Assembly (NCBI GenBank): GCA_022605955.1
Contig: JAKCOZ010000015.1
Location: forward strand, 10,793,287-10,857,286
Direction: 5' to 3'
Source of the DNA: Rallus limicola
Taxonomy: Eukaryota; Chordata; Aves; Gruiformes; Rallidae
DNA length: 64,000 bases
Positions 37,770 to 48,416 of this stretch are shown piece by piece. A program made the position numbers and the translations under genes. Each line of letters opens with the position of its first letter. Position 1 is the first letter of the stretch. The notes under the pieces were generated by a model that was not told the DNA's origin, searched no databases, and saw only the letters and a program-made list of their open reading frames with translations.

Positions 37770-39413
37770 ACACATTTTAGGTAAAAGGATCTAACTAACT
37801 TCTGGTGGAAGGGTTTTTCCAGAGCTGATGTTGCTGCAATATTTGGATGCTCAGAGTTTGCATTTGGTACGTCTGGAAATATCAGGCAGCCTTTCCACTG
37901 GGGACTCAGACTGAGACACAGCTAATTCCAAAGCTGTCAAATGTGCATTTTCTTATGGGCAAGAGTGTGGGGCAAAACTGCAGTCTGCATTATCTTATTC
38001 ATTTCATCAATGGGGTGAGCTGTTTGAAGCACCTTCTTGGGTCAATGGGTACACATTTTAATTCTTTCTTCAGAGAGAGCAGGTTAGAGAAGCCTCTTTA
38101 GAAGTGTATTCTTAGATGGATTTCTGAACTGAAACTTCTGGGGATTCAAAACCGAGCTTCTGACAGTAAAAATTATGCTTTGGCCTCATTCTAAGGCAAG
38201 AGAGTTAATCTCTTCTGGACAGACAGGCCCTTTGGAAAACATTCACTTAAAAGGAGAAGGAGAAAAACACCCTGAAAGACATTTTCTTTATTCACAGAAA
38301 ACAGAATGTCATGGAGAAAATGATGAGGGAGTGTGTGTGTAATCATGTATTTATTTATCTGAATCCCACACTGAAAATTTTGTAGGTACAGAAGATGATG
38401 AGAAAGATAAGGCACTGAAGTGATTGTTTAAACTGAAATTGAGTCTCACCCACTGTAGAGTTTGAATTAAACAAAAATAACCCAAAGCAGCAATGTAATA
38501 ACCTTAAGTGAGCCACTTTTTAAAGCAGCTTATACATAATGGAATTCTCTCAGCTTTTTACAAATGTTCCACATACGTTCAGATAATCATCGAACCAACA
38601 GGCTTTCCTCCCAGACAACTGAAAATAAACACCCATCTCAGAACGTGAGCATGTCTTCTTTCTGTCCACCATACATCCAGCTTCTATATGATGTTCTTTA
38701 TCAAAGTATCTAAGCGCTTTCAGTAGACCAAGGCATCCTGGTTTTATAGATATATAAATATGTTTTACAGCCACTATAGGGATTTCTATGCTACAATACA
38801 CTAATGGTTCACCCAAGGAAGATACTCAGGCTATAACAGTGATCAGTGCTGGATGCTTCTGTGTAAAGAAGGGCTCTAGTGTCTCTCTGAACTAGGTAAC
38901 CTATAAATTGTTTAACATTACCAGTGCTGACTCCTTATTATTCTCTTCTGGTGAGTGCCACAGTAGAGATAATATGTCGATAAAATAATTATTTTTAATT
39001 CGTAACTACCATTTTCAGTTTCAAAGACAGGGGGTAAGAGCAAATAGCAACCTAGAAAAATTATAAATTGGGAGATAAGGAGAAAGGCTGTAATAGGGAA
39101 ATGGATGTGAGGCAGAAGTATAAATCCTATCATAGATGGGTCTGAAACAGGGTTTCAGGCAAATCTGATCTGTGCAGACACCAAGGACCTTTGGATGTGA
39201 ATTTAGCAAGGTGGACCTTACCTATCATCTCATTAGCCTATGTATGCATTTGAACAGAACTGTCGTGATTACCCTAGCCTTGAAAACACAGCTGGAACAA
39301 CCCATTATCTTTAGGTGGTTTGTCCATGTGAGAGGCAAAAGGAGCAGCTGGATGTAGATGGCAGCACTTGAGACATTGGTGAGAAGGAATTTAGACCCTT
39401 TGGCTTTGCTCAA

Positions 39414-39429
39414 GCAGCAGCAGCAGCAG
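39414..39429. repeat. (CAG)5 short microsatellite
   Basis: Sixteen nucleotides of perfect GCA/CAG repeat. Too short to suggest expansion. In the plus-strand frame it would encode polyglutamine or polyserine, but no exon is supported here. Confidence 0.85.
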
Positions 39430-39897
39430 AACTTAGAAACAAGCCCATCCATGCTCTGGTACTGAAGATTTTCCAGCCACTGCCAAGAGCTGATGCTTCA
39501 GCAGTTCTTACTGCATCCTTGGCTTCGAGTCTCACACACCGTGCAGCACAGCAGTCAGCGAGGTGCAGCATGGCGCCCGATGACAGAAGGAAAACGTGGC
39601 ACCTGTGCTGATGCAGCTTCTTTCTATCAAAGGGAAAAGTGCAGGGACTTGAAAGAGACTCCCCGTGACTGAATAACACAGTGTCAGTTCCTCTAATGAA
39701 TGCCGATCCTGAGTGCATGATGGGTAATTAGTGACTTTGATACCTGTGGGGAGCAGGTCATGATTTTGCTGTCAGGAGCTTCAATGCAGGAGACACATCA
39801 TTACTCCAGTCAGTGCTGATTATTACCATACCTGCTTAGTGCCGTTTCATATTGCTTTCGGGGTGAAAAACAAAAATGCTGCATAGGGGTTGGAGAG

Positions 39898-39922
39898 TTT
39901 CTCTTTCTCTCTCTCTCTTTTT
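39898..39922. repeat. (CT)n pyrimidine tract
   Basis: A pure pyrimidine run with a CTCTCTCTCTC core, continuing into T-rich sequence (TTTTGTTTTC and TTTATTTTTG) to about 39945. Simple sequence, with no exon following it that I could support. Confidence 0.85.
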
Positions 39923-41639
39923 GTTTTCTTTATTTTTGTTTTGTTGAGGAAAAGGAGAGCACCCCGTGTTTTCACACAAAACTGTCTCTCTTATAAGGAG
40001 ATGAAAATGAGTGAGGGAAGGAACCTGACAAGTATCCACTGAAAACAACTCTTTAAACCAACAAAGCACATCCGCAATATGCCTAGACCAGTAGAGATCA
40101 ATAGAAGATGATGTTACTGTGATGTCTGTGTATGCATTTGCCCATCTTACTTGCCCAAGATAGGAACAACACCTTCCTGTTAGACACATCCCAGGAGGCA
40201 GAGGAATTCAGCAGACCTCTCCAATTCTCTTAATAAAATACAATACTGAAGGGGCCAGAAAGATAGATGAAAAGAGGAAGAAGAAATGTTGTAAGAGGGC
40301 TCAGTTTCATCCTTAGGAAAGATGAGGTAGTTCCACGGGCCCCAGTTTCATAAAACACTTAAACGTGCAGGCTGCAGCACTTTCCCAAGCTGTGATGGAC
40401 CACCGAGCATCTTCTTGTCTCACAGTGTCTGGGAAATACTGGCAAAGCTCCACTGGAGACATGCAGTGCACATATAGCTGGGTGTGCAGCACACATGCTG
40501 GGTTGCACTGGGATCTGTGGCACTTGTCAGGGTTAATGAGGGGTGGCTGGTTAAGTCACTGTGGCCGAGGACTGAGTTAGTCATACACCTATCTCAGAAC
40601 AGCACCTAATTGAGCGACTGACAGTCAATCTCTCTCTGTATTTTAAATACAGTATATATGGTATGAGCCAAATATTTTGCAAAAATGGGATGTGAGGGAG
40701 AAGGAAGAGATTAACTCAGAACTATCTGTGCATTTGCCATGGCTCACACATGCTCGCTTGGTTAAATAGCTTTTCCTGGTGTGGAAATGTACCGGGTGAT
40801 TTATTTCCTTTTCATAAACAAAAGATTTGGGATGGAAGAATGGCTATTTTCTTTTATACAAGCTATTACACCCTAATGGTTGAAGAGAAGGTCTCAGTTC
40901 AGCTTCCTGCAGACAGCTTTAACTTGCTCTAATACCTGCTCTGTGGGGAGCTGCTGCTGACTCCAGTGCTTGTGCAGCTCCTGACCTGGAGGATTTGGAT
41001 ACCTCAGTGTCATTGGTGATCGTTTTACTCTTACAGATCCCAGAAAATGGGAGGATAGGGTGGATTAAGTCACATGTCCAAACTTCAGGGTACATGTGAG
41101 GTGGAGCTGGAGATGACTCCACAGTCTCCTGAGTCCCAGCAGAGTGTAGTCCCACCTGGCTGTACTGCCCTTCTCCATGCAGGAGCACATTTTGTGCTTC
41201 TTGTTACACCTCATCCTCCCTAGCTATGCCAAAAGGCAGCAGAAACCATTTCCCCAGGAGTGATACAGACAAAGCAGGGTGAGCATCACCCCAGCCCACC
41301 AGCTCCTGGGGTGTCCCAGGGTGTCCTCATCTGGGGACAACATACAGGGGAGGACTCAGCCTTCCTTGTGGTTTCCTTTCAGTTAGAGCACACTGGTAGC
41401 AGAGTTTGACGGGGGAAATTAGACTTTCTGTTCTCCTAACAAACTGCAATGTCCAGTTCTGAAACTGGTCTCTTATCAGTGGTATATTTCTTGTCTGGAG
41501 AAAGATTCTCTGTCCCAGGTTATTCTCTGTGTGCAGAGTGTAGTTACTTTCAGTTGGCTTCAATACATTCTGCAGTTATTGTTTATTTATAACATCAGAG
41601 ACATGAAACTTTTCCAATAATGATCTTGATAATTGTAGC

Positions 41640-42070
41640 CATCTCATCCAGTCTTAACTGACCAGTGATTGTATCCTGATTCAGGATCAATGGGAAATTA
41701 AAAGAATATACTTATTAAACTCAATAAGGATAAGTTCCTAGTTAATGATGTGAAAATTATGTCACCAATAACTGTGTAATTACATTCTTATTAATGCATC
41801 CAAACATCTTGCCATTTAATTGGCATTTAACAAGCTCATTATAGCAAGATAATTAGATAGCCATTAATTGGTAAAACACTGATTGACGTGTAGTATGTTA
41901 ATATATGTCTAGTGTGGTGTAGTTGTCTTGCTATATGGTAATTTAATGCTTTCATGCTCCTATCAATTAGGTTGTTTAAAATATACAAATGCAATATATT
42001 ATAAACTGATTGTATATTTATTGGCAAAGTCATCGTGACTGAATCAGAATCAATGTATCATTTGCATACG
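41640..42070. promoter_or_regulatory. Candidate conserved non-coding block, TAAT-dense
   Basis: An AT-rich stretch of about 430 bp with roughly twenty TAAT/ATTA homeodomain cores, several in paired form (GTAATTACATTCTTATTAAT, CCATTAATTGG, GATAATTAGATAG), ending in an exact octamer. There is no simple repeat or transposon wording and no useful open frame. High AT with dense homeobox cores is typical of vertebrate developmental enhancers, but conservation cannot be judged from one sequence, and AT content alone raises TAAT counts. Confidence 0.35.
42060..42067 (+). promoter_or_regulatory. Octamer (POU/Oct-type) motif
   Basis: ATTTGCAT is an exact octamer at the right edge of the TAAT-dense AT-rich block 41640-42070. 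Exact octamers also occur at 2717-2724 and, on the other strand, at 36214-36221. An 8-mer is expected a few times in 64 kb by chance, so only its position within the AT-rich block makes it notable. Confidence 0.3.
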
Positions 42071-44952
42071 TGTTTATCTTACACTTCAATACAACCTCTG
42101 CTGGTATTTGGAGGAACTACAACAAACAAGTAAATTCCCAGGACTTCCTTTTGTCACAAAACAAAGCAGAAATGGCCTACAAGTGGTGCAGGACTGATGA
42201 ATGTGGCTCTTGAACCACATCATCTGAGTCTCCTGACCAGAAGAAAGGCCCTGCTGGGTAATCCTGAACCCTGGTAGAAATAAACTGGTGCTAATCACTG
42301 AGGATGACATCATTGTTGTGCCCAAGGGTGCAGCAATATCACCAGTCCAACCCAGCAAGGTACCCCATGGTGAGCTGCAGTTGCCTCCTGCCAGTGAGCC
42401 ACTGCCAGGCCATGACTTTGCCAGTGGTGCTGGCCACACAAAGATTTTAGGATCCTGTGGGATCAGCAAAGTTGGTGCTTGTCTTGTAAGAGTTATGATG
42501 CCTGAAAAATCTTGTCATACATACAACACTGCAGCCTAGACTCTCTTATTCTGAAGTCCTGACTATGTGTTGCTGGCAAGGAGCCTAGAGGAGTGATCTG
42601 GGGTCTATCTTGAGCAGTAATTCTGTTGATGGTTGCTAAGTGATGTACAAACATACTGACCAACCCTTTATCTTAATTATCCTTCCCTATGTCATGCCTG
42701 TGACAGTTAATTTTTTCCTGACGCTCAGAAGATGATCGGGAATTATGTGCTGTCCACTTGATGTTGGAGCTTGTTCACATTTGCATAATACATACCTCTT
42801 TTTTTCTTAGGAGGTTGTCAGATGCTTTGAAACAGGACAGATAGTTTACGGATGTAATATTATTATTATGTGCAGTACAGAAGCAGCTAAAGGTCCGGCA
42901 AAAAATGGACTTTTGTATTCAGCACTGTATAAACAGAGCAAGATAGATGCTGTTCTGAAGACCTTTCTGTCAAAATAGGCTGGACAGCCAAAGGGCTAGT
43001 GGTGGAAAGTCAATGTCAGGAAGGAGGAGAGGATGGAAATTAATATGGCAATCTATGCTAATGTATGGAGACCAGACAATGACATGTTCCTGAAACGGTG
43101 CTCTGAGGTGTCCAAAAGGCAGAAATGAAAGTTTCACCGCTGCCCCAATTCACTGCATCACTCTAACAAAGCACTGCCATGAGCAGCCCATTTCCATGGC
43201 ACGGCTCACTTCTCCAAGTCCTCCCACACTTCCAGCCCTTGTGTCTCTATTAACACTCTGGCATAGCCCGTGCTGTTGATGGGCTGCTGACGGTTCCTCC
43301 ACAGCGCGGAGGGGCAGAGACATTCAGGTCTGCAGCGAGGAACTTCCTGGGAATGACTTGTCTGTTCTCTGGGTAACAAGTGGCTTCATTGTGCAGAACA
43401 GGAGATCTCAATTAAGCATAGAATCATACCAGAAATAATGAATTAACTTATAGTACATTTCCCCAGCTACCACAGGATTGGTCCCCATGGTGTATTAAGT
43501 GGAAACGATAATGTGAGCCTGATTGCAATGATGACGTGAATATTGTTAATGTTGATATCCCCAAATTAGCTCAGAGGGGGAAGTTTCAGTTTGAATTTTG
43601 CAAATAGTATGTGACTACTATAACCTTTAGAAGAATACTTTTAATATTTTTCCATTATTTTTCATTTCAAAAACTAGGAAAATAACAAGAATGACTGGTT
43701 CACTAAAAATAGCCATTATGTGACTGTGGAAATATGAGCTTTCCTTGAGGAGACAGTCAGTACTGCAGGGTATACAACATTGTGCTATATTTTGCTTAGC
43801 TGTGGTATCATTCATCCAAAGGTAGGTAGTTCAAAAGGGCTCAGCAAATGTAGTGAGTTTTTATTAGGGGAAAGTTTTAGCAGGGCACTGAGGAAAATGT
43901 TCTGTTTCTTCCAGCCACTGCTCTAAGAAAAGAGATCTAATAGATTGAGAAGTAAAGAGGAGAAATTGCTCTGAAAAACATAGGAGCCGTAGAGTTGCAG
44001 GTCAGCTGAGGTGCATGATGTGATGCACTGAGGGTGGAACAGCAGTTGCAGTGCACAGGGATGAGGTGTTACTGGGTAGTTGAAGATTTATGGCTATTGG
44101 GAGAATTTTGCTTGGATCTATGGGCAAGATAGGCTGACACTGTGGGTTGAAAGACAGGAACATGCACAGGTTTTGGATGGTGGTCTAGGAGCAGTGGACT
44201 GGGCTGGGCAGGGATGTAGCAAGATGTGGACAGCCTGACAGAGCTTGGTTCACACCGTGGAAATGACCCAGGAGGGTCTTTGGCTGACAGTGGAGCAAGG
44301 CAGCTGATGCTGGGCTCAGGCCTGCAGTCACGGCCCGATGGAGGAAGTCATCTCACCATTCTGCTATTGGGCCTGTCTCTGGTAAGTATAAATGCCCTTG
44401 CCTTCGTTGATGGCAAGTCAGTGAGAGAGCAGTTACCAAAATGCAGGCTTGATCAGTAGTGAAAAAGGCATCTCTGTAAGTACAGGTCACAAAGGAAAGG
44501 ACAAACTTCCCCGTGGCTCCAGTAACTTGGAGAAGTGCCCTTGGATGCAGTGGGAATGCACAGCAATGTGCAGAACAGGTTGCTCTCCCTCAGGCATAGT
44601 AATTCCTGTGCTTTCTCCACCACTCCTTCTTTTGAATTAGCAGCTTAGAGCAGGTAGGCAGCTCTTGAAATCATTTGCTTACAAGCCCTGATATCCATCT
44701 GGGAGCAGGACAGAGATCAGATTAAGCTTGTTTGTGTGTTAAATGTTTGGGAAAAAATGACTTGTTCTAATAAGGGGCAAGGGCTGAAATGTGCTCCCCA
44801 AAGCGGACAGCCCTTGTACTTATCTGCAGCAGGAGCTTATCTGCAGAGTAAACTCTGATCACACCAGACTCTTCCCTCATCACCACGCTGGCTTCCCACC
44901 CTCCCAACTTGCCCTTTACCTCCTACCAGACGAAAAAGATGGGATTAAAGGG
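42071..44952. other. Non-coding stretch with a weak exon candidate
   Basis: The only items of note are the splice-bounded frame 42811-42978, a good donor-like CTG/GTAAGTAT at 44392 following an 84-residue stop-free frame with no ATG start, and a small CpG-containing patch (CAGCGCGGAGGGG, 43303-43315). None amounts to a gene call. Confidence 0.6.
42811..42978 (+). other. Candidate terminal exon (weak)
   Basis: A strong acceptor (CCTCTTTTTTTCTTAG, last base 42810) is followed by a 55-codon open frame ending in TAG at 42976-42978. The only Met is internal, so it would have to be a 3' exon. The translation (ending KIDAVLKTFLSK) is not a family I recognise. I see no convincing AATAAA with a GT-rich element soon after. 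Chance is a fair explanation. Confidence 0.1.
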
Positions 44953-44970
44953 AAAAAAAAAAAAAAAAAA
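44953..44970. repeat. Poly(A)18 tract
   Basis: Eighteen uninterrupted A between AAAGGG and GGACTCC. There is no recognisable retroposon body next to it, so it reads as a simple homopolymer rather than a SINE or pseudogene tail. Confidence 0.9.
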
Positions 44971-44974
44971 GGAC

Positions 44975-45545
44975 TCCTAGCAAAATGCCAGGGTTTTAAA
45001 TTAAATTTAAAACAGTTTAATTGCCTAATTGCTCAGCTATTTTGTGCAGTTTATTAACAGAAGCAATTCTTCGGCAGTCATGCCAACATAGCAGAAAATT
45101 GGCATTTGAGCCAGCGGGAATTAAAGAGGCAGAGTGCGGAACTAAAACAAAAAGAATGCCTCGAACCTAGTGGAACAGACATTTGAGGCTTTCATCTCAT
45201 TTTTATCTCACTCCCTAATCTGCTGTAGAAAGATCAAGGCTTGGTTTTGCTTTTTAATGTGGGAATGACAGTTGCTCATCACCAGTGCCTTTGCATTTGG
45301 AAAAGCACTGGATTTCCAAAGAAATGAATGTCTAAGGAAGCGGCACATTTACAAAGAAAATAAAATGCAATTCTTGCCAATAATATTGGCATCTTTTAAA
45401 AGAGTTAATTCGATGGCATTTTTCACAATAAACCTCACTGCTAAATGTGTATGTGTGTATTCAAACAAAACTAGCAAATCATCCATATAAATGAATGCAT
45501 GCACCGACTGAATAGAAGAGATTAATATTCAGTTATAATATACCA
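44975..45545. promoter_or_regulatory. Candidate conserved non-coding block
   Basis: Starts at the 21-bp palindrome, then CAGTTTAATTGCCTAATTGC, GTTTATTAACAG, CAGCGGGAATTAAAGAGGC, AAGAGTTAATTCGATGGC and GATTAATATTCAGTTATAAT. AT-rich and non-repetitive apart from the flanking poly(A). It reads like vertebrate conserved non-coding sequence, but no homology evidence is available here. Confidence 0.25.
44993..45013. repeat. Perfect 21-bp palindrome
   Basis: The arm GTTTTAAATT (44993-45002) and its exact reverse complement AATTTAAAAC (45004-45013) flank a single central A. It lies 22 bp after the 18-A run and just before AGTTTAATTGCCTAATTGC, inside an AT-rich block that could be regulatory. Confidence 0.9.
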
Positions 45546-48388
45546 TACTCATCATATGCTCTTTCCTTACAGTACAGAAAGAAAAAAAGAAAGGAGAGGG
45601 AAAGAGAAAGCAGTCATGATGCAAAATACATAATCCAATATTTATTGCCCGTAAAAGAGACGCTCTGGTAGACTATGGATGATGCTGTTGCTGTAATCTT
45701 TAGGGCTGCATCCAAGTACCCATCTGTTGGTATGTCCTTGCTGATGTCTTCTCTCTTTTTTTTGGGTAGACAGCTGCTTGGGAGGCTCTTGTCAGGTGTT
45801 ATACAGTAGAGATATTAAGAGCAGAACCCTGGACAAACTAGTGGGACTTCAGTGTAAGTTTATTTCCTCTGTGTTATGAAGGAAGGAAACACTTCACTGC
45901 TTTGGGGAGGATTTCTCTGACTGTGAGGAACCTACGGTGCCATAACTCACCCTGCCTCAGACTGAGAATCCTGTGCAGTGATGATCAAGATGATATCCAG
46001 GGAAGGTTTTGTTGTCACTATGAGTCAGGGTCAGAATTACACACCGATGTATTTAAAGCCGTCCCGGTGGCCATTGTGTTGCTAACTGGCATATGAAACT
46101 GCAGGATTTGTGTTCCCAAACTGAATTTCCTGCTGGTGTCTGCTAAATTTGGGTCACTTAAGAGATGACACATCACAGGTGAAAATGAGCCAGATCAGAG
46201 CCCTTCATCTCTGTGTTTGAAATGTATTCCGAGATGCCCCTTTACACTTGAGAAAGGCCTGCTTGAAATAGGAGCTCCATCCTCCTAACTACATGAACAC
46301 ATCATGGAAAACAGATTTTTCCAGACTGCATTTGGCACGTGCAATTTAGCAGGTTTTCTGGAGAAACCCTGAGCATCCTTCCTGCTGATACCCCTCTCCA
46401 AGGCCACCTTGGAGGGGGCTGAGCTTGGGGGATGTGGTGAAGACAGCCCTGCCCCACAGGGCTGGCATGAAGCAGGAGAGAAACAACCTCTGTGGTTTAG
46501 TGTCATGCAGGGACTCCCATTTAAAGCTTTGTGTCTGCCCCCATGCTAACACAGACAGGTACCAGCAGCCGGGAGACCATCAGCACATGCCTATACCTGG
46601 GAACAGGGCAACGCTTGCTAGATGTACTATGAGCTGTCGCCCAATTACAGTGTTTCTTCAATGGGATGATCCTGATACCTACAATGCTGATTGTAAGAGT
46701 GAAGAAGAGCTGCCAGCCCATCTCTCTGGGGCCAAAGGCTCTCAGCGAGCCAAATGAATGATAACAACTTTACCCAGAATACTCAAGGTTGGTTTTATGC
46801 TCATTTCATCACTCAGATACCTCAGCTTTTTCCCATGTGAAATACAGTTATATATATAGGATATCCTGCTTGGATACAGTTATACACACACTGGGGATGA
46901 AGCCTGCTGTAGGAGCAAGAGGTATTATTCAGCAACGGAGTCAGAGGCATCCAACTTCTCCCTGCTTGAATTTTTGCAAACAACCCACCTCGGTTTTAGT
47001 TCAGCCAAAATATCTTTGATATATTTTGACATCTGACATTTTTATGCATTTCTCTATCTGGAAAACTGCCGTTTTCCATTAGAAGCAGGTATTTTCTGTC
47101 ATTAGAATTATTTAGATGCTGTTTGTTTCAGAAAGCCAGTTTCAATGGAAAATGTTCACACCAGCTCAATTCTTTCATCATGTGGCGAACAGGCAAATTT
47201 GCCTCCTCCTCTGGTAAACTTTAATGACTTCATCTCTCATTCATGATCTGCTTGTTTCAGCCCTTTGCTGTAATTGCAGAGGGAAGCATTGTAGGTAACG
47301 GTCAAATTTCCATATACTCAGGGCAGAAAATTGGAAACATTCAAGATCAGTAGCCCTGGTGTCATTCAAAGCAAATGGGTAGGAATTCAATCTAGAGATG
47401 AAGAAGAAGATCCCAGTGTTATCATCCATTCACTGCAGATATGAAGGGAAGAGGTGAAGAACTACAAGTAATGGACAATTGAAATTTCTTCTGTCTTTTG
47501 CACCTCCTGTCTAGAAAAATGGAGAATGGAGCATTCAACTTCCTATCTGCTTAAAGCTTCTGACACTGGGTGATGACTACACATTTATTTTCTCTTAATC
47601 TCTCTGCTAATCTCACTGTACTGGGACACTTTATCTCAGGCCTCGCCTTTGTTGCTAAGAAAAAGTTCATTTTCCCACGGGAAAACACACGTGCTTGAGC
47701 CAGAAAGCACCTAAGGAGTGCAAAGGGGTAACAGAGCAGCCTGGACATGGAAAATAAAGCAGCACAGGGTTGCTCTGTGAGCTGCAGCACATCGCACCAG
47801 CACCAGGCAGTGCTAAGGAGAATGCAAAGGCATCCTGAAACCTGGAAGCTAATATATCTGATGTCACCAACTGTCCCCCAAGCTCTGTATGCTTGAGATG
47901 TAGCACCTGCTGCTATCCTCCCTCTCTTGCCAGGCCTTGAGGTGTGCAGTGAAGGCAGCAGCCTCCGGCTCTCCAGAGTCCCTAGAGCAGGTACTGCGGA
48001 GACGGATCACAGATGCTCAGCGTGCTCAGGAATTGCTGCTCCTGCCTCAGTAGCACATGAAAGAGCGCCTTGATGCACCTGAGAAGAAAGAGTTTACATT
48101 ACAGTGAGCTGTGACCTACTTTTAAACTCTCTCTCTTACGGTGTGGTGCAGGTATTGAGCGTGGCGTTCAGACCTGGGCTGCTGACATGCACTTTTGCAA
48201 CTTATACCCAAGGGAGAGCACATCTCAAACACACTAACAGCCTGGTCAGCACTCTGGGGAGTTCCCAGCTATTAAAGCTAGATCTCACATAGCTTGCAAG
48301 CAGCCCCAAAGGCATCTGCCTCACACCACATTTCCACTGATTTTGACCCCTAATTCTCTTTGATTCTTTTAAAGATCCCAGCTTTCAG
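45546..48388. other. Non-coding stretch with a weak exon candidate
   Basis: 45575-45611 is purine-rich (GAAAGAAAAAAAGAAAGGAG). 45770-45853 is the cassette-exon candidate. The remainder is unique sequence with no recognised repeat, RNA or gene. Confidence 0.6.
45770..45853 (+). other. Candidate 84-nt cassette exon (weak)
   Basis: A pyrimidine-rich acceptor (TTCTCTCTTTTTTTTGGGTAG, last base 45769) and a full-consensus donor GTAAGT (45854-45859) bracket 84 nt with one open frame (central residues QVLYSRDIKSRTLDKL). I know no matching protein. Short open spans are common by chance, and about 16 GTAAGT hexamers per strand are expected in 64 kb. It earns mention only because both splice sites are strong. 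Confidence 0.12.
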
Positions 48389-48416
48389 CCCCCCCCCCCC
48401 CCCCCCCCCCCCCCCC
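48389..48416. repeat. Poly(C)28 homopolymer
   Basis: An uninterrupted run of 28 C, flanked by TTTCAG on the left and GAGGCAG on the right. C/G homopolymers this long are rare. The C-strand can form an i-motif and the G-strand quadruplexes, and such runs are unstable in replication and error-prone in sequencing. The true length in the genome may therefore differ. Minus-strand translations through it give meaningless poly-glycine. Confidence 0.95.

Larger units (their letters stand above)
33501..41639. other. Non-coding stretch with simple repeats
   Basis: Holds the CT-rich, CA/TG, (TTG)6, (CAG)5 and 15-bp duplicate features listed separately. Otherwise unique, AT-leaning sequence. Open frames reach only about 117 codons and are not protein-like. 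Confidence 0.6.

Noticed and set aside
44226..44459. Frame of 77 codons followed by a good donor at 44392
   Set aside because: The frame begins at GTG, not ATG, no acceptor or upstream promoter is evident, and the translation resembles nothing known.
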